Shown here piece by piece: positions 18,294 through 27,365 of a stretch of 46,525 nt of DNA (position 1 is the first letter of the stretch; every line of letters starts with the position of its first letter). Below the pieces are notes generated by a model. It did not search any database. It saw nothing but the letters and a program-made list of their open reading frames with translations, and was not told the origin of the DNA. The translations under genes and the position numbers were made by a program. The stretch comes from Planktotalea sp. (GTDB taxonomy: Bacteria > Pseudomonadota > Alphaproteobacteria > Rhodobacterales > Rhodobacteraceae): positions 1-46,525 of the forward strand of contig NZ_JABBAL010000020.1 of NCBI RefSeq assembly GCF_018607995.1. The letters are read 5' to 3'.

Positions 18294-18842
18294 ATGTCTA
18301 AGGTCACAGTCTTCTCCTCCGCCCTCATTGCTGCCGGCGTGATGCTTGGCACCCCTGCCGCCCTGTTTGCTGCGGGCGATGAAACACCGCCTACGAAAAC
18401 CAACACTACAAAGAAATGTAAAAAGGGCATGGTCTATGACAAGGACACCAAGAAATGCCTGAAGGTCGAAAGCCATAATTTCTCAGACGACCAACTCTAC
18501 CTTGCAGCCCGCGAAATGGCTTATGAAGGTCAGTACCTGAACGCGCTAGCAGTGCTCGACGCCGCTGAAAACCAGAACGATCCGCGCATTCTGAACTACC
18601 GTGGCTTCACAAACCGTAAACTCGGCAATCACGCTGTCGCGATGGAGTTCTATGAGGCGGCGCTGAGCATCGATCCCAACTACATTCTCGCGCGCTCTTA
18701 CATGGGTCAGGGCCTGCTGGCTTACGGCGACGAAGACGGTGCGCGTGTTCAGCTTGCAGAAATACGTGAACGCGGGGGCCGCAACACATGGTCTTATACA
18801 GCGCTACAAATGGCGCTGCGCGGCACGCCGTCGAAATACTAA
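18294..18842 (+). CDS. Exported tetratricopeptide-repeat protein
   Basis: A 182-residue secreted or periplasmic protein. The ATG at 18294 has AAGGAAT before it, and residues about 1-27 form a signal peptide ending ALFAAG. Next comes a short Lys/Cys motif, CKKGMVYDKDTKKC, which looks like a disulphide-closed loop. Two to three TPR-like helical repeats then cover residues about 65-170 (YEGQYLNALAVLDAAENQND, NYRGFTNRKLGNHAVAMEFY). The protein should mediate protein contacts in the envelope. It lies just upstream of the sigma/anti-sigma pair, possibly as a former regulon member. The precise role is unknown. Confidence 0.82.
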   Translation: MSKVTVFSSALIAAGVMLGTPAALFAAGDETPPTKTNTTKKCKKGMVYDKDTKKCLKVESHNFSDDQLYLAAREMAYEGQYLNALAVLDAAENQNDPRILNYRGFTNRKLGNHAVAMEFYEAALSIDPNYILARSYMGQGLLAYGDEDGARVQLAEIRERGGRNTWSYTALQMALRGTPSKY

Positions 18843-18905
18843 AACGGTTGCCAGCTTGGGCACACACAGCCTAAGCTGGCATATGATCCAACGCAGGACC
18901 CTTTT

Positions 18906-19406
18906 GTGACTTCGCTGTCTGACGGCCTTGTGCCATTGCTGCCGCGCTTGCGGCGCTTTGCGTGGTCATTAACCCGTGATTGGCCCGATGCGGATGACCT
19001 GGTGCAAACTTCTTGCACGCGCGCCTTGTCGAAAGCAGATCAATAGCAAGCGGGTACGCGGCTCGATGCGTGGATGTATCGTCTGATGCGTAATATCTGG
19101 ATCGATGAGACTCGCAAACGCAGTGTTCGCATCGGACAAGGTCAAGAAGATGCCGCAGAAAGCGGTGAATTACAAACCTCAAGCGATAGCGAAACATCCG
19201 CTTATGCCGGACAAGTTCTACAGCAGATTGCGCTTTTACCAGAAGGGTTAAGCACGGTTCTTTTACTCGTCGCAATTGAAGGGCACAGCTGCGCCGAAAC
19301 CGCCAACATCTTAGAAAGATCTATCGGCACAGTCATGTCCCGTCTATCCTCCGCACGCGTCAAATTACGCACGGCATTGGCCGACCAGAAAGGAAGCCAC
19401 AGATGA
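18906..19406 (+). pseudogene. ECF RNA polymerase sigma factor, nonsense-disrupted
   Basis: A GTG at 18906 opens VTSLSDGLVPLLPRLRRFAW and the sigma-2 helix WSLTRDWPDADDLVQTSCTRALSKADQ. A TAG at 19044-19046 interrupts it before QAGTRLDAWMYRLMRNIWID, in the same frame. Sigma-70 region 4 (LPEGLSTVLLLVAIEGHSCA, then SIGTVMSRLSSARVKL) is intact to 19406. A Trp or Gln codon probably mutated. An internal ATG at 19074 could give only regions 2.4-4, lacking the core-binding helix, so activity is unlikely. The stop overlaps the anti-sigma start by 4 bases, and that partner is broken too. Confidence 0.85.
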
Positions 19407-20188
19407 GCGATCACGCTCCCTTCAGTGAAGATCTGAAGATCATACTTGGTGCCTATGTGGACGGTGCCCTCACAGCTGACGAATGCCAAACGGTGGACGA
19501 GATGGCCGCGAATGACCCCAGCATCGCAGCGGAGCTTGAGAGCTTGTTCTTACTTAACATCGACCTTAATAGCGCGATGGACAGCCTGCTGGATATGCCC
19601 ATCCCACCCGAAACGGCCCAGTTCGCCGCCCCTGCACCGACGCCTGCGAACACGAACGCCGCACCCTTGCGCGCGCTTGCCGCGTCTTTGGTGATTGGTG
19701 CGGCACTCGGCGCGGCTGGGATGTGGTTCTCGCAATCGGCAAGCGCACCAGCCAGCAAGTAGCAAGCGCGCGCAGTTGGCTGGCAGAGGTTGCGGAATAC
19801 CATCAGGTCTACGCGAAACAGACGCGCCACTTGTTTGAGGTTCCCGCAAGCGAGCAAGCCCATATCGAGAGTTGGCTGAGCAAAGAGATTGGTGTGGATT
19901 TCAAAGTCCCCGATCTCGGCGATGCCGGTTGGACCTTCCAGGGCGCGCGGCTTTTGGTGGCCGCCGGAAAACCTGTGGCGCAAATGATGTACACAAACGC
20001 TGAGGGCGCAGTCATCGCACTGTTTGGTTTGCAAAACGGATCTGGCACCGCGGCAGAGCCTGCGCTACGCGCCTTCGGAGATGTGCACATGGCAACGTGG
20101 AAAAATCACGGCCGGAAGTTTTGCGATTGTGGGTGACGCCCCTGACACACTCGAAGCACTGGCAAAGACAGCCGCACCTTTGATCTAA
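19403..20188 (+). pseudogene. Anti-sigma factor, doubly frameshifted
   Basis: The frame from 19403 encodes a cytoplasmic N-terminus (ILGAYVDGALTADECQ) and a membrane helix (LAASLVIGAALGAAGMWF) before a TAG at 19760. The downstream periplasmic half lies in another frame from about 19750 (VASARSWLAEVAEYHQVYAK) to a TGA at 20135. A third frame then gives AGSFAIVGDAPDTLEALAKT to TAA 20186. The two shifts add up to a return to the original frame (708 nt, 236 codons). The domain layout is that of a transmembrane anti-sigma factor regulating the upstream ECF sigma. The protein cannot be made whole. Confidence 0.82.
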
Positions 20189-20210
20189 TCGCTTCCCTTA
20201 GAACCAAAAA

Positions 20211-20233
20211 GGCACCCAATAAAGGTGCCTCTC
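20211..20233 (-). terminator. Intrinsic terminator downstream of trpB
   Basis: The stem GGCACC (20211-20216) pairs with GGTGCC (20224-20229) around a short loop. Read on the minus strand it is followed by TTTTTGG, so it best terminates trpB transcription. On the plus strand it also sits just past the anti-sigma gene and could act in both directions. Confidence 0.75.
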
Positions 20234-20254
20234 TATGTCTAAATGCAAGCGTGC

Positions 20255-21502
20255 TTATTCAAACACGCGTCCCTCAGGGCCGCTCATGTCAAAGCCAAGG
20301 TGCCTCGCAACTGAGAAGATGTCTTTGTCACCGCGACCACACATGTTCATCACCAACAAATGATCTGACGGTAAATCACCCGCAATCTTCGTCACATGCG
20401 CGAGCGCGTGCGATGGCTCTAGCGCGGGAATGATCCCCTCAAGCGAACAGGACAATTGGAACGCCTCAAGTGCTTCTTTGTCAGTGATCGAGACATATTT
20501 CGCGCGACCAATTTCGTGCAACCACGCGTGCTCTGGCCCGATGCCCGGATAATCAAGGCCAGCTGAGATCGAATAGCCCTCTAGGATTTGGCCATCGTCA
20601 TCTTGCAGCAGGTAGGTGCGGTTGCCATGTAAAACACCGGGGCGACCGCCTGTGAGCGATGCACAGTGCTCCATCTTCATGTTGACGCCTTTGCCACCCG
20701 CCTCGACACCGATGATGTTCACAGATTTATCGTCAAGGAAGGGGAAAAACAGACCCATCGCGTTAGACCCGCCACCAATCGCGGCGATCACCGTGTCGGG
20801 CAAACGCCCTTCCGCCTCATGTAATTGCTCGCGGACTTCCTTGCCGATGATGCTTTGGAAATCGCGGACCATCGCAGGATACGGATGCGGACCAGCGACA
20901 GTGCCGATACAATAGAACGTATCACGCACGTTGGTCACCCAATCGCGCAGCGCGTCGTTCATCGCGTCTTTCAATGTGCCCCGACCAGAAGTAACAGGGA
21001 TCACTTCCGCCCCTAAAAGGCGCATACGGAACACGTTCGGCGCTTGGCGTTCTACGTCATGCGCACCCATGTAAACGATGCATTTGAGCCCAAACTTCGC
21101 ACAGACCGTAGCAGTCGCAACACCGTGCTGACCCGCGCCAGTTTCCGCGATGATCCGCGTTTTGCCCATGCGACGCGCCAAAATGATCTGGCCTAGCACA
21201 TTGTTAATCTTATGCGCGCCTGTGTGGTTTAGCTCGTCACGTTTAAGATAAATTTTCGCGCCGCCAAGATGCTCAGTCAGACGCTCTGCGTAATACAGCG
21301 GTGACGGACGGCCCACATAATGCGTCCAAAGGTCGTGCATTTCAGCCCAGAAACTCTCGTCCTCTTTGGCCTTTTCATACTCTTCCTCAAGGGACAGGAT
21401 CAGCGGCATCAAAGTCTCGGACACAAAGCGCCCACCGAAATCACCAAACCGTCCGTTTTCATCAGGACCGTTCATGAATGAATTGAAAAGATCGTCCGCC
21501 AT
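20255..21502 (-). CDS. trpB: Tryptophan synthase beta chain
   Basis: Joins indole with serine to form tryptophan, using pyridoxal phosphate, in complex with the alpha chain. The 415-residue protein has the PLP-binding Lys98 in HTGAHKINN and the phosphate-cradling GGGSNAMG. Regions such as [16 protein letters not shown] match the family, and the length is normal. AGGGAGATAAG precedes the ATG. In this lineage the usual order is ihfB-lapA-trpF-trpB. Here an esterase remnant lies between trpF and trpB. trpA is not in the window. Confidence 0.97.
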   Translation of the reverse strand: MADDLFNSFMNGPDENGRFGDFGGRFVSETLMPLILSLEEEYEKAKEDESFWAEMHDLWTHYVGRPSPLYYAERLTEHLGGAKIYLKRDELNHTGAHKINNVLGQIILARRMGKTRIIAETGAGQHGVATATVCAKFGLKCIVYMGAHDVERQAPNVFRMRLLGAEVIPVTSGRGTLKDAMNDALRDWVTNVRDTFYCIGTVAGPHPYPAMVRDFQSIIGKEVREQLHEAEGRLPDTVIAAIGGGSNAMGLFFPFLDDKSVNIIGVEAGGKGVNMKMEHCASLTGGRPGVLHGNRTYLLQDDDGQILEGYSISAGLDYPGIGPEHAWLHEIGRAKYVSITDKEALEAFQLSCSLEGIIPALEPSHALAHVTKIAGDLPSDHLLVMNMCGRGDKDIFSVARHLGFDMSGPEGRVFE

Positions 21503-21562
21503 AGTCTTATCTCCCTACGCTTGCCGCTTGGTATCGCCTGCGTTCACGCTCGTAAAGCGCTC

Positions 21563-22418
21563 TTAGCCATTCGGAGGCGACCAATGGGCGACACTATCGA
21601 AAAAGCGCCAAATTTCACCACTGGAATAGTATCGATCATCAAATCCTATGGGCCAATCATGACCAGCTTCAGAGAGCGCTGCCAGCTTGGCAACCAATTT
21701 GCCGTCCCAATCGAAATAGTGCATCAAATATCCATTGGAATAGGAATTCGCACTTTCATTTCGTACGACACCGTTCCAGTCAGCTCAACGACCTAACAAG
21801 GCAGGCATACTTGGAACCCCGGTCACGGGATCGCCTGTCATCCCGACCACATCATCGTCGTGCCGTGAATATTTAAAACTGGCACGCGATGCTCTGGATC
21901 ACACGTTTGCCAATCCCGCACGCTTATATTTCCAGCGACCGCAACGATTGCCGCAAAAGCATCCGCGCGCGTACGCAAGCTGCTAAGCCCATGCTCCCCC
22001 CATTTGCATATCCGACAAGAAACACGCGTTTAGGATCAATGTTATGCGTTTCTGTGATGTCTACAATCGTGAACATCAGGGTGCCAAAATTATCCTGATC
22101 CGCCGTCCGCTTGCCCACAATTCACGCCGCTTTCCCAATAGTATCAGGCGACGTTTACGGGAACAAAACAGCCACACCCGCAAGATCCGCGCTCGCTTCA
22201 AGCTGCGTTGACTCGCGAAATTACGCGAATGTGTCATCATAGCCATGAAGCGCCACAACCAGGGCCGTCAGTCCCGCGGCCGGCTCGGGCAGCGCTAAGA
22301 AATAGTCGCACCGAACGCCCCCAAAGACAAAACGACCAGCCGTGTCAGCGTGAAGGCTATGCGGACTCAAGCTGCCAATAAGTGAAAGCAAAACAGTCGC
22401 GATCAAGCCGCACGTCAA
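21563..22418 (-). pseudogene. Decayed alpha/beta-hydrolase (PHB depolymerase/LpqC-like esterase)
   Basis: The start overlaps the trpF stop by 4 bases (ATGA at 22415-22418). It encodes a signal peptide and LVVALHGYDDTFA, then stops. The frame continues with further stops (FRESTQLEASADLAGVAVLFP, stop, TSPDTIGKAA, stop). The nucleophile elbow region reads VFLVGYANGGSMG, where the expected Ser in GxSxGG has become Ala. More frameshifts follow, and a late GHDWP carries the catalytic His motif typical of LpqC/feruloyl-esterase-like polyhydroxybutyrate depolymerases, ending at TAA 21563-21565. At least five lesions and loss of the nucleophile show old decay. Confidence 0.85.
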
Positions 22419-23095
22419 ATGCGCGCGCCTTTGACAAAGGCTGTGATCAACGCCGCATCTTTTTGACCGGGGGTTGCTTCTACACCTGAACTCACATCGA
22501 CCTGCCGTGTCCCTGTCATGCGCACCGCCTCAGCGACATTGTCTGGATTCAAACCACCTGCAAGCATCCACGGCACGCCAATCTCACGCCCTGCTAGCAA
22601 ACGCCAATCAAAAGCCAGCCCATTGCCCCCAGGCAGCGCCCCATTTTTCGGCGGCTTCGCATCAATCAATAGCTGATCCGCGACCGCCGCATACTGATCA
22701 ATTGCAGGCAGATCACTGGCATCCGCAACACCGATAGCTTTCATCACAGGCAGGCCATAGCGCGCCTTCACCTCGGTGACACGTTCAGGCGTTTCGTGAC
22801 CATGTAGCTGTAACATATCAAGCGGCACAGATGCGGTAATCGCATCCAGCGCCTCATCGCTGGCATCCACCACCAAGGCCACTTTGGCAATACCCATCGG
22901 AACCTCGATCGCAAGCGCTTGCGCGTCTTTTACATTCAGATTTCGTGGAGATTTCTCGAAGAAAACGAAGCCGACATAGTTCGCGCCAGCGTCACTCGCC
23001 GCTTTGACGTCGGTCAATGTAGTCAGGCCGCAAATTTTTACGGACGTATCGCTGCTCCGCTCAAAGCCATCACCCGGAGCCACTAAGACAGGCAT
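22415..23095 (-). CDS. trpF: Phosphoribosylanthranilate isomerase
   Basis: Converts N-(5-phosphoribosyl)anthranilate to the enol CdRP in tryptophan synthesis. The 226-residue TIM-barrel protein has the family start [20 protein letters not shown], with the catalytic cysteine in KICGL, and the catalytic aspartate region ([15 protein letters not shown]). The phosphate-binding end is [14 protein letters not shown] with DVSSGVE. The ATG at 23095 adds about 18 residues before the usual start, and no better in-frame start is obvious. It lies 6 bp after lapA in the ihfB operon. Confidence 0.95.
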   Translation of the reverse strand: MPVLVAPGDGFERSSDTSVKICGLTTLTDVKAASDAGANYVGFVFFEKSPRNLNVKDAQALAIEVPMGIAKVALVVDASDEALDAITASVPLDMLQLHGHETPERVTEVKARYGLPVMKAIGVADASDLPAIDQYAAVADQLLIDAKPPKNGALPGGNGLAFDWRLLAGREIGVPWMLAGGLNPDNVAEAVRMTGTRQVDVSSGVEATPGQKDAALITAFVKGARI

Positions 23096-23101
23096 CGGCG
23101 C

Positions 23102-23452
23102 TTAGCTCGTTTCGTCCAAAATCGCGAGGACGTCATCTTTGCCCTCGAGCTTGTCTGCCCTCAAACGCTTGATTTCGCGATTCATGCGATCCATTTCACG
23201 GCGCTGCGCTGCAGCTTCTGCGCGTTGTTTGTGCTCGCGGATCCACTCCCAGAGAAAGCCAACCATAAGTCCAACGCCCACACCACCAAAAATAATAACG
23301 AACAGCGGCAAGTTGATCGAATACTCCATACCCATCAGTCCTGCCAAATCCGCAGGCAACAATTCCAACATTACCATCTCGCGATTTGCGAGTGAAACAC
23401 ACACAAGCACCACCGCAATTGCAGCGAGCAAGAGGTACTTAAAATAACGCAT
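23102..23452 (-). CDS. lapA: LapA domain protein (DUF1049)
   Basis: A small inner-membrane protein of 116 residues of the LapA/DUF1049 family; the E. coli member works with LapB in lipopolysaccharide quality control. Two hydrophobic helices (about 3-23 and 43-66) are followed by a charged coiled-coil tail rich in Arg and Glu (AEAAAQRREMDRMNREIKRL). The gene begins 3 bp after ihfB and continues into trpF 6 bp later. The order ihfB-lapA-trpF is typical of alphaproteobacteria. A LapB partner is not in the window. Confidence 0.88.
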   Translation of the reverse strand: MRYFKYLLLAAIAVVLVCVSLANREMVMLELLPADLAGLMGMEYSINLPLFVIIFGGVGVGLMVGFLWEWIREHKQRAEAAAQRREMDRMNREIKRLRADKLEGKDDVLAILDETS

Positions 23453-23455
23453 GAA

Positions 23456-23737
23456 TTACTTTCCGTTCAGCCGATCACGCAGCAATTTTCCAGTCTTGAA
23501 GAAAGGCACATGCTTTTCCTCAACAGGCACAGACTCACCTGTCCGCGGGTTACGACCGACGCGCGCATCACGCTTTTTAACAGAGAAAGCACCAAAGCCG
23601 CGCAGCTCTACCCGATCGCCGCGCACCATCGTTTCGGTGATTTCCTCAAAGACGGTATTTACGATACGCTCGACGTCGCGTTGATAAAGATGAGGATTTT
23701 CGTCAGCCAGTTTTTGGATCAACTCGGATCGTATCAT
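23456..23737 (-). CDS. ihfB: Integration host factor subunit beta
   Basis: DNA-bending nucleoid protein, the beta half of the IHF heterodimer. The 93-residue sequence is the standard HU/IHF fold: N-terminal helices ([20 protein letters not shown]), the beta-arm signature [20 protein letters not shown] with the DNA-intercalating proline in RNPRTGE, and the C-terminal [15 protein letters not shown]. It is the first gene of the minus-strand ihfB-lapA-trpF-trpB set. Its promoter should lie in 23738-23970, a 233-bp gap in which I see nothing else. Confidence 0.96.
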   Translation of the reverse strand: MIRSELIQKLADENPHLYQRDVERIVNTVFEEITETMVRGDRVELRGFGAFSVKKRDARVGRNPRTGESVPVEEKHVPFFKTGKLLRDRLNGK

Positions 23738-23970
23738 TTAATAGTGCCCCCAGATTGCTGCGTCCCGCGTAGCAGCAAGAACGAATGTAACAATTATATG
23801 CACTTTCGCGATTTGGAAAAGGGCCAAGCGTGAGATGAGTACAATTTGCCCTTGAGAAAAGCTATTTTTGCAACCAACTTCCGTTTTCAATGGCATGTTT
23901 CTTGGATTTCAGCCGCACAATCCGCGAAAACCGATTCGCAAACGACAGCAAGCAGGCTCCTTAAACCTCG

Positions 23971-24927
23971 CTAAGATGGATCGGCGAGGCGTTCCACTTC
24001 CACAGCTTCGTTCAAAAAGAGCTGGGGCGCGCAGGCTTCATTCACATCAATCGAGGATTTGACATATTGGTTTTCCAAATCTGCTTCGGTTCCGATCCAA
24101 GTGAACCTTCCTTCACAGGTCTCGCCATTGATGCGCGCGATTGTGACCGCTGCTCCGACTTCGATGCCCGTCTCTACGCGCGAGACAAGCTGCGTCACAT
24201 TAACAAACACTTCGACCGCTTTCTCATGCGGCGCATAGATCTGCGCAGCGGACGCGCCTGCACTCACGCAATCACCAACCTTGGGATCAAACCCAAGCAA
24301 TACACCATCGTATGGTGCGCGCAGGGTCAGCGCATCCAAACTAACCTGCTGTGATTGCACATCCAGCTTGCCAATCTCCAAGGCAATTTGCGCCCGTTTC
24401 TTCGCAGAAACCGCATTGGCTTGCGTTTCGCTGGCCTGATCCGCTGCAAAAGTCGCATTCATCAAGCGGCTTTCCACAGCCTCCATCGCGGTTTCATTAA
24501 GCAATCCTCTGCGAAAGATCTTTTCATTGCGCGCGAATTCTTTACCCACCAGCTCTAGCTCTTGCGCACGCCGCTCAACGCTCGCTTGCGCCGCATCTAT
24601 GGCCAGTTGACGTTCAAAAACCGCCGCTTCCAAATCTAGAACACGCGCCTCTGCAGTCTTCTGTTTAAGCCCCGCTTCGCTGGCATCCAATTCCACAAGA
24701 ATTTGCCCAGCCTTGGCCACACCAGAGCGACGAACAGGTTCTGCAACAGCAACGATACAGCCCCCCTTCTCATAAGAAATCCCGGTGATCTCATCCGCAA
24801 AAACGGTGCCCGCTAAACGGATCGGATCAACAGCAGTGGTCTGTGCGGCCAGCGGCGTAGCACTCAATAGGCTGACAACCACTGCACGTTTGATCAGCAC
24901 AACTCTAGCAACAAGACAATTCACCAT
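23971..24927 (-). CDS. HlyD-family periplasmic adaptor (RND/MacA type), orphan
   Basis: Periplasmic adaptor subunit of a tripartite efflux system, 318 residues. After a signal peptide (hydrophobic to LAAQ) it has a biotinyl-lipoyl half, a long coiled-coil hairpin (about 95-185, KTAEARVLDLEAAVFERQL and AELVGKEFARNEK-like helices) and the second lipoyl strand LRAPYDGVLLGFDPKVGDCV. A beta-barrel region follows. ATG 24927 is chosen because AGGTGAAG precedes it, over upstream starts. No RND or ABC pump or outer-membrane factor lies beside it, and the upstream neighbours are pseudogenes, so its partner is elsewhere or lost. Confidence 0.82.
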   Translation of the reverse strand: MVNCLVARVVLIKRAVVVSLLSATPLAAQTTAVDPIRLAGTVFADEITGISYEKGGCIVAVAEPVRRSGVAKAGQILVELDASEAGLKQKTAEARVLDLEAAVFERQLAIDAAQASVERRAQELELVGKEFARNEKIFRRGLLNETAMEAVESRLMNATFAADQASETQANAVSAKKRAQIALEIGKLDVQSQQVSLDALTLRAPYDGVLLGFDPKVGDCVSAGASAAQIYAPHEKAVEVFVNVTQLVSRVETGIEVGAAVTIARINGETCEGRFTWIGTEADLENQYVKSSIDVNEACAPQLFLNEAVEVERLADPS

Positions 24928-25033
24928 GACTTCACCTCGCATCAGCTTCCGATATTTAATCGAATGATGAGCATGCTCGCTGCTTATAGCAAGAGCTTTA
25001 AGATCTTGGCGATCAACTCGGTCGGAAATGGAT

Positions 25034-25728
25034 CTAGGCGACGTCATACGCTAGTGGGTAAAGCGCGCAAGTGCGTCGGCATTTTTGGGTGCCCCGAAAA
25101 TAGTCACGCATGCCGCGACGCTCGTCTTTTGCTAGACTGTCCCAGTCGGACCAAACAAGCCTACACTTTAAAACCTCTGCAAACCGCTCCATCGCGCCGA
25201 CGCTCGGGGTATCGACTAAGGTTTCGTTCTGATCCTCAATTATTCCAGTCGCGTTCAAGACATTGTCAGTGCTTTCACACATTATCTGGATCATCGGATT
25301 GGGTTTAGACATAAATTCACAGTCTATAATTATCACTTCAGGATTCAGCAGCTTAACCGGCGCGAGCAGCTCATAGTGATCCATGACGTGGTACAAAATC
25401 CCAAACAAAGCAACGACGTCAAACTGTGCGTTCTGCGCGATAAGCCTGTCGAGCTCTGCGTAAAGATCACCATGAGTGAACGTTGCGCGTTGTTTGAAAT
25501 CAGTTTAAGGAGAATCGTCTTTTGCTCGATCAACGCGCTGCGCGCTTCGACAGCATGTACCTCCGCAGCACCGGCCCCTGCAAAAGCATAACTCCAACGA
25601 TCATCATGCGACGCGATATCAAGCACTTTTGCATGCGCAATAAGGGGCGCAAACGGTTCAATAATAAAGCCATACCGCGCGTTCACCCGCGCCACGTCAG
25701 CTGCGCGGTAGCCATCCCATCCCTGCAT
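25034..25728 (-). pseudogene. SAM-dependent methyltransferase, frameshifted
   Basis: A class I methyltransferase-like gene in two frames. The first part, from ATG 25728, reads MQGWDGYRAADVARVNARYG with the SAM motif region VLDIASHDDRWSYAFAGAGA and AEVHAVEARSALIEQ, then loses frame near 25500. The second part continues in another frame (DFKQRATFTHGDLYAELDRL, FDVVALFGILYHVMDHYELL) to 25034. Together they give about 230 residues. The FGILYHVMDH segment resembles motif IV/post-I of small-molecule methyltransferases. One frameshift is enough to explain it, so decay is recent. Substrate unknown. Confidence 0.78.
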
Positions 25729-25840
25729 AAAATCGAAAAGCCAACTAATCTTACTGCTCCACTGCTTTCATTCTTTCTGCGACTTACTCAGGTTTTCGAC
25801 CCTCTAACCCGCTCTCTCACCGCCCGCTTTTGCGGCAATG

Positions 25841-26735
25841 CTAGCTTACTATTACGCAAAGAAGTTCGAACACAACTGAGGCTCCCAAAAAGGTTGTCTC
25901 ACTACTCGGATCGAAGAGGGGCGACACTTCGACCAAGTCTGCGTCAATAATGTTCACTTTGTCCAAGGACGGAACGACCTGATTCGCCTGATAAGAATTC
26001 GGCCCGCCAATCTCAGGCGCAAAGGCTGGGTCAATAAAATCGATATCGCACAAAATATAAGTTTCTGTCGCTCCAACTATTACGCAGACCTCAGTTCATC
26101 AAATCATCCACATCACGGGCGTGAAATTCCTCTATTGGAATGATGTGGATCCCGACAGCATCAGCAAATCACGATCCTCGTTGTCGTAGGCGGTTCCGCG
26201 AATACCAATTTGAACGACGCTTTTGAGATCAAGTAATCACTCTTCAGCTGCACGTCGGAAAGGGGTGCCGTAGGTATATTTCGTACCACCAAAGTAGCTG
26301 TTAAAAAGGTCTGTGTGGCTGTCAAAATGGATCATCGATAAGGGTCGATTTTTGGCAAACGCCCGCAGAACAGGCAAAGACGTTAAGTGATCTCCGCCTG
26401 TAGTCAGCGGTCGAATACCTGCGTCCTTGACATCATCATAGAACACAGTAACCCACGCCATAGTGTCAATCAGGTCCGCAGGTTTTGGCGCGATATCGCC
26501 AAGATCTGCACAATTAGCAGCCTCAAACGGACGCACACCCGTCGCACCGCTTTGAGCACGCATCATGGTCGACATATCACGCAATTGGTGCAGCCCGTGA
26601 CGTGGGCCAGATCGGTTGGTTGTGCCGCCATCCCAAGGCACGCCAATTAGGCCATGTCTACATCTTTGATTTTTAGATCCCTCAGCGCGATGTACGGCAA
26701 ACGCATGAAGGTGGGAACACCTGCCGCGTTTTATT
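25841..26735 (-). pseudogene. Agmatinase/guanidinobutyrase (ureohydrolase), multiply broken
   Basis: A SpeB-type ureohydrolase. Recognisable pieces include the N-terminal TFMRLPYIALRD, then LIGVPWDGGTTNRSGPRHG after a one-base deletion near 26652. Next come the metal-site motif GGDHLTS and the second motif MIHFDSHTDLFNSYFGGTKY. A TGA near 26237 interrupts PFRRAAEE before LLDLKSVVQIGIRGTAYDNE. Two further frame changes follow, and the last metal motif CDIDFIDPAFAP leads to EVSPLFDPSSETTFLGASVV and the stop at 25841. At least four lesions. Function would have been hydrolysis of a guanidino compound to urea. The exact 5' end is uncertain. Confidence 0.83.
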
Positions 26736-26872
26736 AAAATCACGAAAACAAAATACTGCACGAATCAATCGTGTCAGCGAGCTTTTACTGAATGAAATTA
26801 GTATTTCTCAAGCAGCTAACCCATCAAAACAACACATTGGCACTCTAAGGTTAGAAATGATCGCACAATCGC

Positions 26873-27364
26873 TCAGTGTTGATGCTCATCATCCAATGAG
26901 CCGTGGATCGCAAATTGCTCTATCCCTGCATCTTGCGGTTCAACAATACGGTAACTTTCTTTAACGCCTGCTTCTGTCAAATCACGCGATACCAAAAGCA
27001 ATGTGTTGGGCGCTTGGCCGTCACAAATATCGACCATCTGCATCACTTCGTCATGGGCCACACCGCGCGCGGCGTCCAGCGAGGGTGCACCGTAAATATC
27101 CACGAAATGCTGGGCAAGCGCGTCAACCAATGCGTCTATTTCCGCAGGTTCGACTTGGGTGACTGCAACCACAGACACGCGACCGAAGGTCTCTCCACCC
27201 AACCAACCATTGGCAAACGCTTGTCTTGCTTTGCCGGTCAGATCGCCTTCACTCCAGTTGGAGAACTCAAAGCCGCCAGAGATGCACCACTCGCCAGTGC
27301 GAGCAGGTGAGTGAAAGATATTCATATCGCTCTCATCAAAATGGATCGCGCGTGCTAACATCAT
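26873..27364 (-). CDS. DUF6505 family protein
   Basis: A 163-residue cytoplasmic protein of the Rhodobacterales DUF6505 family, of unknown function. Hallmarks are the N-terminal ARAIHFDESDMNIFHSPART and GEWCISGGFEFSNW. The ATG at 27364, one base after the stop of the biotin-ligase-like gene and with GAAGG upstream, is preferred to an upstream TTG. A co-conserved block apbC/biotin-ligase-like/DUF6505 occurs in related genomes, which hints at a shared cofactor role, but this is inference from order only. Confidence 0.82.
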   Translation of the reverse strand: MMLARAIHFDESDMNIFHSPARTGEWCISGGFEFSNWSEGDLTGKARQAFANGWLGGETFGRVSVVAVTQVEPAEIDALVDALAQHFVDIYGAPSLDAARGVAHDEVMQMVDICDGQAPNTLLLVSRDLTEAGVKESYRIVEPQDAGIEQFAIHGSLDDEHQH

Positions 27365-27365
27365 A

